Program-made: the position numbers and the translations under genes | Shown: positions 25,545 through 33,033 of the stretch, one piece after another | Numbering within the stretch: position 1 is the first letter of the stretch | Layout: each line of letters begins with the position of its first letter | Source: M3007 sp040397785 | GTDB lineage: Bacteria; Bacteroidota; Bacteroidia; Chitinophagales; Saprospiraceae | DNA: 64,000 nucleotides | Assembly (NCBI GenBank): GCA_040397785.1 | Contig: JBBAVI010000008.1 | Coordinates: forward strand, 1-64,000 | Reading direction: 5' to 3' | The notes under the pieces: model-generated | What the model was told of the DNA's origin: nothing | Seen by the model: the letters and a program-made list of their open reading frames with translations, nothing else | Databases searched by the model: none

Positions 25545-25910
25545 TTAGAGTACTTCAGGCGCAAGAGAAACAATACGCATGTAGTCTTTATCGCGCAATT
25601 CGCGTGCAACCGGTCCGAAGATACGAGATCCACGTGGTTCGTCCGAGGCGTTCAGCAGTACTACTGCATTGTCGTCGAAACGAATGTATGAACCGTCTTT
25701 CCGACGAATTTCTTTGCGTGTGCGAACAATTACGGCTTTGCTAACAGTACCTTTTTTGATACCGCCTGGAGAAGCGTCTTTAACGGTTACGACAATTTTG
25801 TCACCGATGCCAGCATAACGCTGACGAGTGCTACCCAGTACTCTGATACAGAGTACTTCTTTTGCGCCGGAGTTGTCGGCCACATTCAAACGAGACTCTT
25901 GCTGAATCAT
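25545..25910 (-). CDS. rplN: Ribosomal protein L14
   Basis: A 121-residue protein at the subunit interface. It begins MIQQESRLNVADNSGAKEVL and carries DKIVVTVKDASPGGIKKGTV, VIVRTRKEIRRKDGSYIRFD and RGSRIFGPVARELRDKDYMR. Every block of the family is present at the usual length. The spacers on both sides are 88 bases. Confidence 0.98.
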   Translation of the reverse strand: MIQQESRLNVADNSGAKEVLCIRVLGSTRQRYAGIGDKIVVTVKDASPGGIKKGTVSKAVIVRTRKEIRRKDGSYIRFDDNAVVLLNASDEPRGSRIFGPVARELRDKDYMRIVSLAPEVL

Positions 25911-25998
25911 GACTCTTTTTTATTTTTCAGTGAACGGTTGACAGACGCACGGACTTTCCATGTCGACCCAAGGCCGTCGTACCGATAGTTTTTATTGA

Positions 25999-26262
25999 TT
26001 ACTTCGCTCGTTCAAGGATCTCCACCAAGCGCCAGCGTTTCATTTTGCTGAGTGGGCGTGTTTCCATAATACGAACCAAATCACCTGGGTTACAGGTATT
26101 TTCTTCATCATGTGCGAAGAATTTGTTCGAACGCTTTACGAATTTACCGTAAATTGGGTGCATCAAACGGCGCTCGACCTGTACCGAGATGGTTTTGTCC
26201 ATTTTATTGGATACCACCACACCGGTTTTTGTTTTACGAAGATTCCTTACTAAAGTTTCCAT
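25999..26262 (-). CDS. rpsQ: Ribosomal protein S17
   Basis: An 87-residue OB-fold 30S protein that binds 16S rRNA early in assembly. Blocks seen: LRKTKTGVVVSNKMDKTISV, HPIYGKFVKRSNKFFAHDEE and GDLVRIMETRPLSKMKRWRL. Normal length. It follows rpmC by 99 bases without a convincing promoter. Confidence 0.98.
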   Translation of the reverse strand: METLVRNLRKTKTGVVVSNKMDKTISVQVERRLMHPIYGKFVKRSNKFFAHDEENTCNPGDLVRIMETRPLSKMKRWRLVEILERAK

Positions 26263-26361
26263 CTACTCTATTAGATGTGATAATGTGTCGAATTGAATTG
26301 ATTCACAATTGATTGCAAACGGTTTAAATGCAATTGCGGCATCGTACCGAATGTGGGTCAA

Positions 26362-26622
26362 TTATTTTTGGCGGCTACGGCGTGCACGCAATTTGGACCG
26401 CAATTCTAATTGTGCCGGAGAAAAGCCAGAAACTTCGCGTGCGCGCATTTCTGTATTAACCCGGGCAATATTGCGGCGCAAGTCACGGATTTCCATCGGA
26501 TTACCGAGGCCTCTCACCGCATGGTCGAATTTCATTTGCTGAAGTTCCAGTTCCAGGCTGTTGATGTTGGACACCAGATCCGCATCTGTCATTTCAGCAA
26601 CGTTTAATTTTTCCTTTGCCAT
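26362..26622 (-). CDS. rpmC: Ribosomal protein L29 with extended C-terminus
   Basis: An 86-residue 50S protein at the exit tunnel, where SRP and trigger factor dock. The two-helix core is MTDADLVSNINSLELELQQM and FDHAVRGLGNPMEIRDLRRN, IARVNTEM. A basic extension of about 20 residues (FSPAQLELRSKLRARRSRQK) makes it longer than the usual 60-70 residues. A hairpin lies in the 87-base spacer from rplP. Confidence 0.95.
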   Translation of the reverse strand: MAKEKLNVAEMTDADLVSNINSLELELQQMKFDHAVRGLGNPMEIRDLRRNIARVNTEMRAREVSGFSPAQLELRSKLRARRSRQK

Positions 26623-26648
26623 TTTACCTTATTGTGATAATTTGTCAA

Positions 26649-26693
26649 TTTAATGGTTGAATTTCAATCGTTTGGATAAAACCAACCATTAAA
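26649..26693 (-). other. Hairpin between rplP and rpmC
   Basis: TTTAATGGTTG and CAACCATTAAA pair perfectly over 11 bp around a 23-base loop, 17 bases after the rplP stop. No U run follows on the minus strand, so it is better read as an RNA-stability or regulatory stem than a terminator. Confidence 0.5.
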
Positions 26694-26709
26694 ATTCCTG
26701 AATTTCTGT

Positions 26710-27129
26710 TTATCCTTCGAAATCGTAACGTGTTACGGCTTTACAAAGAATTGGAAGTTTTTGTGCTGCTAATCGGAGGGATTCGTAAGCGAGTTCTTCG
26801 CTAACACCTTCGATTTCGAACAAAATTCGTCCTGGTTGTACTTCGGCTACATAGTGGTCGACAGCACCTTTACCTTTACCCATCCGTACCTCAGCCGGTT
26901 TGGAAGTAAGGGGCTTGTCAGGGAAAATGCGAATCCACACTTTACCTTCCCTCTTCATGTTACGCGTCAGCGCAATACGTGCCGACTCAATTTGCCGGCT
27001 TGTGATGCGGCTGAATTCCATTGCTTTCAAGGCAAAAGAGCCGAAGGAGATGGAACTACCTTTGTAAGCAAGGCCACGATTACGTCCCTTATGCTGTTTG
27101 CGATATTTCGTACGTCTTGGCTGAAGCAT
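26710..27129 (-). CDS. rplP: Ribosomal protein L16
   Basis: A 139-residue protein near the peptidyl-transferase centre and A-site tRNA. Signatures are MLQPRRTKYRKQHKGRNRG, the RQIESARIALTRNMKREGKV block, IRIFPDKPLTSKPAEVRMGK and GAVDHYVAEVQPGRILFEIE. Normal length. It is the first gene after the internal promoter at 27202-27232, so it may begin a separate transcript. Confidence 0.98.
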   Translation of the reverse strand: MLQPRRTKYRKQHKGRNRGLAYKGSSISFGSFALKAMEFSRITSRQIESARIALTRNMKREGKVWIRIFPDKPLTSKPAEVRMGKGKGAVDHYVAEVQPGRILFEIEGVSEELAYESLRLAAQKLPILCKAVTRYDFEG

Positions 27130-27201
27130 TGTGTGCTAGATTTAAAAGCCTGTCGATCAATTGTTTAAGATATTACAACGTCCTTTACCAGAAAGGGGCT
27201 G

Positions 27202-27232
27202 CAAAGGTACTACATTTAACCGATTTAACAAA
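27202..27232 (-). promoter_or_regulatory. Internal promoter between rpsC and rplP
   Basis: On the minus strand a -33 TTTG (27229-27232) and a -7 TACCTTTG (27202-27209) are separated by 19 bases, a full match to the Bacteroidota consensus. Transcription would begin near 27195, about 65 bases before rplP. The same -7 octamer occurs in the rpsJ promoter. Confidence 0.75.
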
Positions 27233-27264
27233 GGCTTAATTTTGTACCTGGTATTGTTTTGCTA

Positions 27265-28233
27265 TTAGCGTCGTCCGCCGCCACCGCCGCCACGGTTTCC
27301 ACCGCCACCGCTGTTGCCGCCACCGCCGCCGCGATTTCCGCCACCGCCAGTGTTTCCACCGCCGCCTCTGCGATCACCGCCGCCGCCGCCGCCTCTGCGA
27401 TCACCACCACCGCCGCCTTCGCGACGATCGTTTCCACCGCGACCGCCTTCACGACGATCATTTCCGCCGCGATCATTTCCACCTCTGCGATCATTTCCAC
27501 CACCGCGTTCGTTTGTTCCGGTGCTACCGGTACCTTCTGCTGCTGTGAATGGAGTCAACTCGCGTTTGGTCAGAACCTCTCCCTTAAAGAGCCAAACTTT
27601 GATCCCGATTTTTCCGTAAACCGTTTGTGCTTCTACTAAAGCGTAGTCGATATCGGCACGGAATGTATGTAAAGGCGTACGGCCCTCTTTGTATTCTTCT
27701 GAACGTGCAATTTCTGCACCACCTACACGACCGCTGATGCGGATCTTGATTCCTTCACCACCTGCGCGCATAGTGCTTTGAATAGAACCCTTGATTGCAC
27801 GACGGTAATTGATACGGGCTTCGATTTGTTTAGCGATTTGTTCGCCAACAATATTGGCATCCAACTCAGGCTTACGGATCTCGAAGATGTTGATTTGAAC
27901 GTCTTTACCAGTCAGGACTTTCAATTCTTCTTTGATCAGGTCAACTTCTTTACCACCTTTACCAATAATAATACCAGGACGGCTAGTATGTATAGTAACC
28001 GTTACACGCTTGAGCGTACGTTCGATTGCAATACGCGCAATACCATTTTGTACCGGTTTGTTACGGTCGCGTGGATCTGCCACTGCCGTTTTCGGGCGGC
28101 GTGCACGCAGGTAATTGCGAATTTTTTCGTCCTCCACAACCTTAAGACCATAGTCTTTGTCGGCATACCAGTTAGAGTCCCAACCGCGGATTATGCCTAA
28201 ACGGTTACCAATCGGATTTGCTTTTTGACCCAT
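27265..28233 (-). CDS. rpsC: Ribosomal protein S3 with Gly/Arg/Asn-rich tail
   Basis: A 322-residue 30S protein at the mRNA entry. The conserved part (1 to about 230) starts MGQKANPIGNRLGIIRGWDS, has the KH motif SRPGIIIGKGGKEVD and ends with YGKIGIKVWLFKGEVL. Residues about 235-322 form a low-complexity tail of only Gly, Arg, Asn, Asp and a few Glu, Ser and Thr, with repeats such as GGNDRREGG and GGGGNRGG. Usual S3 is about 210-250 residues. The start at 28233 replaces an in-frame ATG at 28278 in the spacer. The tail is likely disordered and RNA-interacting, by analogy with RGG proteins. Confidence 0.97.
   Translation of the reverse strand: MGQKANPIGNRLGIIRGWDSNWYADKDYGLKVVEDEKIRNYLRARRPKTAVADPRDRNKPVQNGIARIAIERTLKRVTVTIHTSRPGIIIGKGGKEVDLIKEELKVLTGKDVQINIFEIRKPELDANIVGEQIAKQIEARINYRRAIKGSIQSTMRAGGEGIKIRISGRVGGAEIARSEEYKEGRTPLHTFRADIDYALVEAQTVYGKIGIKVWLFKGEVLTKRELTPFTAAEGTGSTGTNERGGGNDRRGGNDRGGNDRREGGRGGNDRREGGGGGDRRGGGGGGDRRGGGGNTGGGGNRGGGGGNSGGGGNRGGGGGGRR
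27268..27531 (-). repeat. Low-complexity tail-coding region of rpsC
   Basis: The DNA encoding the S3 tail is a degenerate short-period repeat, mostly (GGN)n with CGN and (G/A)AC codons. It is internally repetitive and a likely site of length variation between strains. The antisense frame also stays open (Pro-rich), an artefact of the composition. Confidence 0.85.
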
Positions 28234-28328
28234 TGTATGATGGATGTAATAATGTGAATATTTGATAAAGGGGATCAAGACCTGCGCTGGTGCGGATGCA
28301 ACAGTATGGATAAATTCCCTTTGACGTT

Positions 28329-28694
28329 TTATTGTTCTGTTTCGAGTGCGTTTCGATTTGCTACCACGAGTGTTACGTGGTTGCGACGTTTGCGCACGCG
28401 GTAAGCACGACCTTGTGGTGCTGGCAGGAAGCGATAAATAATGCTACCTGGATCCACAAAAGCAGTTTTGATGTAAAGATCATAATCATCTGCGGCACCA
28501 ACCTGATCGGATTTTTGTTCCCAGTTGTTGATTGCAGAGAGTAAAAGTTTCTCCAGCCACACCGCTGCCTCTTTGTTGGTGTACTTTAAAATGCCCAAGG
28601 CATCTATTACCCGCTTTCCGCGGATATTGTCCACCACCAATCGCATTTTGCGGGGCGACATCGGACAGTTACGCAATTTTGCTACTGCTTCCAT
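28329..28694 (-). CDS. rplV: Ribosomal protein L22
   Basis: A 121-residue protein lining the exit tunnel. It begins MEAVAKLRNCPMSPRKMRLV and carries VIDALGILKYTNKEAAVWLE, LLSAINNWEQ and the tunnel hairpin segment PGSIIYRFLPAPQGRAYRVR, then KRRNHVTLVV. Usual length. Standard order rpsS-rplV-rpsC. Confidence 0.98.
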   Translation of the reverse strand: MEAVAKLRNCPMSPRKMRLVVDNIRGKRVIDALGILKYTNKEAAVWLEKLLLSAINNWEQKSDQVGAADDYDLYIKTAFVDPGSIIYRFLPAPQGRAYRVRKRRNHVTLVVANRNALETEQ

Positions 28695-28782
28695 TTTTTA
28701 ATCAATGTGTTGAATGTGGTCAATGTTTTCAATGTAACCTTAGGACGTTAGGTCACTTTGTCACATCAATTTAATTGTCACA

Positions 28783-29049
28783 TTATTTTTTATTACCACC
28801 GTGACCGCGGAAGTTACGCGTTGGCGAAAACTCCCCGAGCTTGTGGCCTACCATATTTTCAGTTACAAAGACTGGAACAAACGTTTTACCGTTGTGTACA
28901 GCAATGGTTTCGCCCACCATATCGGGGAAAATCATTGAAGCACGGCTCCAGGTTTTGATGACCTGTTTTTTGTTACTCTGTTTTGCTTTGGCGATCTTTT
29001 CCAACAATTTATGATGGATGTAAGGGCCTTTTTTTAGTGAACGCGGCAT
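28783..29049 (-). CDS. rpsS: Ribosomal protein S19
   Basis: An 88-residue 30S head protein paired with S13. It reads MPRSLKKGPYIHHKLLEKIA, then IKTWSRASMIFPDMVGETIA, VHNGKTFVPVFVTENMVGHK and the conserved LGEFSPTRNFRGHGG end. It follows rplB by 32 bases. Confidence 0.98.
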   Translation of the reverse strand: MPRSLKKGPYIHHKLLEKIAKAKQSNKKQVIKTWSRASMIFPDMVGETIAVHNGKTFVPVFVTENMVGHKLGEFSPTRNFRGHGGNKK

Positions 29050-29081
29050 ATCCCGAATTGTGATATTGTGATATTAGGATA

Positions 29082-29924
29082 TTATTTGTTTTTAATTACA
29101 CCACCGTTTTTGCGGCTGATGATGAGCGAATTAGAGGCTTTAGTTCTAGAACGCGTTTTTGCGCCTTTCGCTTTAAAGCCTTTGCGTGTACGTGGATGAC
29201 CACCTGAAGCGCGACCTTCACCACCACCCATCGGGTGATCGACAGGGTTCATGGCTACTGGACGGTTACGTGGACGCCAGCCTTTCCAGCGCATACGACC
29301 TGCCTTACCCATGATTTCCAGGCTATGGTCGGAATTACCGACTATACCCATGGTTGCGCGGCATGTCATCAGGATCCGGCGTACTTCACCTGAAGGTAAT
29401 TTTAATACCGCATAACGGTCTTCTTTACCCATCATTTGAGCACTCATACCTGCACTACGAACCAAAACCCCTCCTTGTCCAGGATACAACTCGATATTGT
29501 GAACGAAAGTACCTAGCGGAACCTCAGCGAGAAAGAGGCAATTACCTGTTTCAGGTAGGGCTCCTTTACCGGAAGTGACTGTTTGGCCAATTTCCATTCC
29601 CTTAGCAGCCAGGATATAACCTTTTTCGCCGTCTTCGTATTGAATCAGCGCGATATAAGCGCTGCGGTTTGGGTCATATTGAATGGACTGAATCGTTGCT
29701 GCACCTTGTTTGTCGCGTTTGAAATCGACAACACGGTAGCGGCGTTTGTGGCCACCTCCACGGTAGCGCATTGTACGACGACCATCGCTGTTGCGACCGC
29801 CCGTACTACTTTTGAAACCCAAAAGGGATTTCTCCGGCTTTGCGCCTTTGGTCAGTTCTTCGCGCGAAACCGCGATGCGGAAACGCTGACCAGGTGTAAT
29901 TGGATTGAATTTTTTAACTGCCAT
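29082..29924 (-). CDS. rplB: Ribosomal protein L2
   Basis: A 280-residue core 50S protein essential for subunit joining and peptidyl transfer. Blocks seen: GRNSDGRRTMRYRGGGHKRR, YRVVDFKRDKQGA, IELYPGQGGVLVRSAGMSAQ and the C-terminal RPVAMNPVDHPMGGGEGRAS. The catalytically important His region is intact. Normal length. Confidence 0.98.
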   Translation of the reverse strand: MAVKKFNPITPGQRFRIAVSREELTKGAKPEKSLLGFKSSTGGRNSDGRRTMRYRGGGHKRRYRVVDFKRDKQGAATIQSIQYDPNRSAYIALIQYEDGEKGYILAAKGMEIGQTVTSGKGALPETGNCLFLAEVPLGTFVHNIELYPGQGGVLVRSAGMSAQMMGKEDRYAVLKLPSGEVRRILMTCRATMGIVGNSDHSLEIMGKAGRMRWKGWRPRNRPVAMNPVDHPMGGGEGRASGGHPRTRKGFKAKGAKTRSRTKASNSLIISRKNGGVIKNK

Positions 29925-29996
29925 GTTATATGGTAGTGATGAGTTATGAGTTATGAGTTACGGATGATGAAACATCCCTCACCCATCGCTTATCGT

Positions 29997-30302
29997 TTAA
30001 ACTTCTTCGCCTGGACCGAAAATATCGATTGTTTCGCCCGGAGGCAGGGTTACAAATGCCTTTTTATAAGCAGATTTGTGCCCTTTAACAATCGCAGTTT
30101 TCGTACTGCGCGATTTGGGTTTTCCCGGAATCACAGCTGTGTTCACGCGTTCGACGGCGACATTGAACATTTTTTCAACTGCTTTACGGATTTCAATTTT
30201 GTTTGCGTCTCTATTTACCACAAATGCATAAGTATTGCGTTTGTCGGCAAGTATCGTAGCCTTTTCCGTAATGATCGGCTTGATCAAAATTTGCTTAGCC
30301 AT
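29997..30302 (-). CDS. rplW: Ribosomal protein L23
   Basis: A 101-residue protein at the exit tunnel rim and the docking site for trigger factor and SRP. Family features: ILIKPIITEKATILADKRNT, YAFVVNRDANKIEIRKAVEK and FNVAVERVNTAVIPGKPKSR. Normal length. The 72-base spacer to rplB contains a short tandem GAGTTAT repeat. Confidence 0.97.
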   Translation of the reverse strand: MAKQILIKPIITEKATILADKRNTYAFVVNRDANKIEIRKAVEKMFNVAVERVNTAVIPGKPKSRSTKTAIVKGHKSAYKKAFVTLPPGETIDIFGPGEEV

Positions 30303-30357
30303 GACTTATTTGTTCTGCATTCAATTTTTCGAGTGAATCGAAACCTTGAACTGATTT

Positions 30358-30984
30358 TTAAGCACAAGTTTCTTTAATCTTCTCGATCGCGCTTTCGAGT
30401 ATCACCAGCGTACCGGCATGCATGATCTGATAAGTACTGATATCAGTTGCTGGCTGGATTGCTGCTTTTTCGATATTGCGGCAAGATAGATAGAGCATTT
30501 TGTCGTAGGCTCCCAAAACTGTCAGTGGTTTTTGATCTGCCACATTCAGTGCACGTAGGAATTCTGTAAAATCCTTCGTTTTAGGTGCTGTGAAGGTAAA
30601 GTCCTCTACAACGATAATTTTTCCTGCTTTTGCTTTTGCCGATAAGGCGCTGCGACGCGCTAAGCGACGCACTTTTGCATTCACATGGATGTCGTAATTG
30701 CGTGGGCGTGGGCCGAAAACACGACCACCACCGCGATAGAGAGGGTTATTGATGTCACCTTTACGGGATCCACCTGTGCCCTTTTGCTTGTGCAATTTAC
30801 GGGTTGAGCCGCTCATTTCACTGCGTTCTTTCGACTTGTGCGTGCCCTGGCGCTGTGCGTTCAGGTAACGTTTTACATCGAGCCAAACACTGTGCTCGTG
30901 GGGTTCGATTCCGAACACCTCTTCTGGCAGATCAATTGTCCGGCCTGTAGCCTCGCCTTTGATGTTATGTACCGCTATGTTCAT
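30358..30984 (-). CDS. rplD: Ribosomal protein L4
   Basis: A 208-residue 50S protein with a tunnel loop; in Gammaproteobacteria it autoregulates the S10 operon. The loop is rich in Arg/Gly: KSKERSEMSGSTRKLHKQKG and GGSRKGDINNPLYRGGGRVF. The C-terminal part has AKAGKIIVVEDFTFTAPKTK. Normal length. It is 25 bases after rplC. Confidence 0.98.
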   Translation of the reverse strand: MNIAVHNIKGEATGRTIDLPEEVFGIEPHEHSVWLDVKRYLNAQRQGTHKSKERSEMSGSTRKLHKQKGTGGSRKGDINNPLYRGGGRVFGPRPRNYDIHVNAKVRRLARRSALSAKAKAGKIIVVEDFTFTAPKTKDFTEFLRALNVADQKPLTVLGAYDKMLYLSCRNIEKAAIQPATDISTYQIMHAGTLVILESAIEKIKETCA

Positions 30985-31009
30985 TTCCGAAGAAATTTAG
31001 GGTCGAAAG

Positions 31010-31630
31010 TTATTTTTCTATGACAACGTATGCACCTTTATGGCCAGGCACTGCTCCTTTAATCAAAATCAGATTTTGATCTGGAAACACTTTAACTACC
31101 TGCAGGCGACGCACTTTAACCTGGTCGGTGCCCATATGGCCACCCATGCGCATTCCTTTCATTACTTTCGCAGCGAAAGAAGAGTTACCAAGCGAACCTG
31201 GAGCGCGAAGTCGGTTGTGTTGACCATGCGTTTGCTGCATGACACCGCCGAAGCCGTGGCGTTTAACAACACCTTGGAAACCTTTACCTTTGGTAGTACC
31301 AGTAACCACCACTTTATCACCTTCAGCAAAAACTTCGCTTACTGTGATTACATCTCCCAAAGTCTTAGGAAGATTCATGTTGCGGAATTCCAAAACTTTA
31401 TGTTTTGGGGTGGTACCTGCCTTTTCAAAGTGACCTACCAATGCGGCTGGTGTGTTTTTAGGCTTTCGATCACCGTAGGCCAACTGCAAAGCAGCGTAGC
31501 CATCGGCATCTTCATTGAGTACTTGGGTTACGATACAGGGGCCAGCCTCGATAATCGTCACAGCGATATTTTTACCGTTGTTGTCGTAGATGCTGGTCAT
31601 CCCGATCTTTTTTCCAATCAGACCGTTCAC
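31010..31630 (-). CDS. rplC: Ribosomal protein L3
   Basis: A 206-residue early-assembly 50S protein with a loop reaching the peptidyl-transferase centre. It begins MNGLIGKKIGMTSIYDNNGK and contains TTKGKGFQGVVKRHGFGG, then QTHGQHNRLRAPGSLG and the conserved MGGHMGTDQVKVRRLQVVKV. Normal length. A 177-base structured spacer separates it from rpsJ. Confidence 0.98.
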   Translation of the reverse strand: MNGLIGKKIGMTSIYDNNGKNIAVTIIEAGPCIVTQVLNEDADGYAALQLAYGDRKPKNTPAALVGHFEKAGTTPKHKVLEFRNMNLPKTLGDVITVSEVFAEGDKVVVTGTTKGKGFQGVVKRHGFGGVMQQTHGQHNRLRAPGSLGNSSFAAKVMKGMRMGGHMGTDQVKVRRLQVVKVFPDQNLILIKGAVPGHKGAYVVIEK

Positions 31631-31667
31631 TTGAGCTGAATTTAATGTTTGAACGATTGCTTGTTAT

Positions 31668-31732
31668 TTCCGTCTGTATTCGAACCCTTCAGAAAAGGGG
31701 AAAGCGATGATCCGTCGGACGGAACCGCTTTC
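31668..31732 (-). promoter_or_regulatory. Structured rpsJ-rplC leader with alternative pairings
   Basis: In the minus-strand RNA, GAAAGCG (31732-31726) pairs with CGCTTTC (31706-31700) and encloses TCCGT ccg ACGGA. A short CCCTT/AAGGG stem follows. The segment TTCCGTC (31724-31718) can instead pair with GACGGAA (31674-31668), which would break the first structure. Two mutually exclusive folds in a long spacer suggest a regulatory leader, perhaps for autogenous control by a ribosomal protein. No database RNA family was recognised. Confidence 0.45.
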
Positions 31733-31807
31733 GATTGCAACAGTTATCCGCAGAGCGTGACACTTTGACTACAACCGGAAACAACAGAATTTCTTGCTTA
31801 GTGCGAA

Positions 31808-32116
31808 TTAAGTTAGCTTGACTTGAATGTCAACGCCGCTCGGAAGTTCCAATTTGGAAAGAGCGTCCACCGTTTTTTGAGTCGGTGTGTATATTTCAAT
31901 CAAGCGCTTGTGGGTGCGTAACTGGAACTGCTCTCGAGCTTTCTTATTCACGTGCGGGGAACGAAGCACGGTGAAGATTTCTTTCTCAGTGGGCAGCGGA
32001 ATCGGGCCAGTCACAACGGCTCCACTCGCACGAACTGTCTTTACGATCTTCTCAGTGGACTTATCCACTAAGTTGTAGTCGTAGGACCGAAGTTTGATGC
32101 GAATTTTTTGATTCAT
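31808..32116 (-). CDS. rpsJ: Ribosomal protein S10
   Basis: A 102-residue 30S head protein, also a NusG/NusB-linked antitermination factor in other bacteria. It begins MNQKIRIKLRSYDYNLVDKS and carries GAVVTGPIPLPTEKEIFTVL, SPHVNKKAREQFQLRTHKRL and the ELPSGVDIQVKL end. The start at 32116 gives family length; an in-frame ATG at 32164 does not. It is the first gene of the cluster; rpsL, rpsG and fusA, often upstream, are absent. Confidence 0.98.
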   Translation of the reverse strand: MNQKIRIKLRSYDYNLVDKSTEKIVKTVRASGAVVTGPIPLPTEKEIFTVLRSPHVNKKAREQFQLRTHKRLIEIYTPTQKTVDALSKLELPSGVDIQVKLT

Positions 32117-32204
32117 TACCTGAAAGTATTGAAAATTAATGGTGTTTGCTTTGTTAAGCGGCAATCAAAACTAAATTTTGAACCCCGTTCTCCAAAAGCG
32201 AGCG

Positions 32205-32237
32205 CAAAGGTAGCAACAACCGAATCTATTATCCAAA
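32205..32237 (-). promoter_or_regulatory. Main promoter of the S10 operon
   Basis: On the minus strand a -33 TTTG (32234-32237) and a -7 TACCTTTG (32205-32212) are separated by about 21 bases, with a T-rich tract just upstream of the -33. This is a near-ideal Bacteroidota housekeeping promoter. Transcription would begin near 32198, about 80 bases before rpsJ. Confidence 0.75.
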
Positions 32238-32301
32238 CGTTTTGAAAAAAAAATAAAAAATAAATCCTCAGGCTGGAACTATTCCCCTTATTCTCTGTGT
32301 G

Positions 32302-33033
32302 CTATTCCATAATAAGTTCGAGGATTTCTGGGGTATTGACTTCATTAAACCCTTGTATGTGAAATTGGTAAAATTGTATTAAGTTGTATAGCAGTATTTT
32401 GCGTTCAGGTCGGGTAATTTGTACCAAATGACTTTCCTGCAAGGTGGTTTGTAACAACAAAAGCATCTGGTTGGTAGCAACTTTTTCCATGTAAAAACGG
32501 TGATCGGGTCGTTCGGATAAAAATACCCCTTCTTTTAAGTCAAAAAAAGTTGATTGTTCCAATGCAAATTCCAATACAGGCTGAAAGCCCAGGTATCCAG
32601 TTAGGTGTAAGAGGAAGTGCAGGTGAATATTTGCGATCGGATGGGGGCTTTCATCCAGCCATTGAATGTTTTGAAATACAAATTCAAACAGGTCTGGGTC
32701 ATATTCAACTTCTGTGATGCTTTTACGGCATATTTCGGCCATAAATAATGCCACGGCACCGCGTTTTATTTCAAAAGGGATGGATGTGAGGATTAAGCAA
32801 GCCCTCAATTCTTTTAAACGGTGCAGTGCACTTGGATCTTCTTTAAAATAAGCAATGCCTTCCACTGCCATCATGGGTTGAAACAGGCTGTAGGGCATGG
32901 CAGATTTGTTTGAACGAACGCCAGAGGCAATGAAGGAATGAAGTCCTTTTTCTTCTGTTAAAATATCTGCGATGATGCTTGTTTCGCCATATTTGATGGC
33001 GCGCAGTACAATACCTCTTGTTTTAATGAGCAT
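32302..33033 (-). CDS. recO: DNA repair protein RecO
   Basis: A 243-residue recombination mediator that helps load RecA on SSB-coated DNA. The N-terminal OB fold is GIVLRAIKYGETSIIADILT, with EKGLHSFIASGVRSNKS and LFQPMMAVEG. The helical C-terminal part includes HLHFLLHLTGYLGFQPVLE. The zinc-finger cysteines of some RecO proteins are not seen. Its start overlaps the end of the upstream gene by 11 bases, so translation is probably coupled. Confidence 0.9.
   Translation of the reverse strand: MLIKTRGIVLRAIKYGETSIIADILTEEKGLHSFIASGVRSNKSAMPYSLFQPMMAVEGIAYFKEDPSALHRLKELRACLILTSIPFEIKRGAVALFMAEICRKSITEVEYDPDLFEFVFQNIQWLDESPHPIANIHLHFLLHLTGYLGFQPVLEFALEQSTFFDLKEGVFLSERPDHRFYMEKVATNQMLLLLQTTLQESHLVQITRPERKILLYNLIQFYQFHIQGFNEVNTPEILELIME

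Noticed and set aside
27225..27639. Long open antisense frames opposite the rpsC tail, rich in Pro or Ala/Val
   Set aside because: Artefacts of the GGN/CGN codon composition of the tail; no start context or family features.
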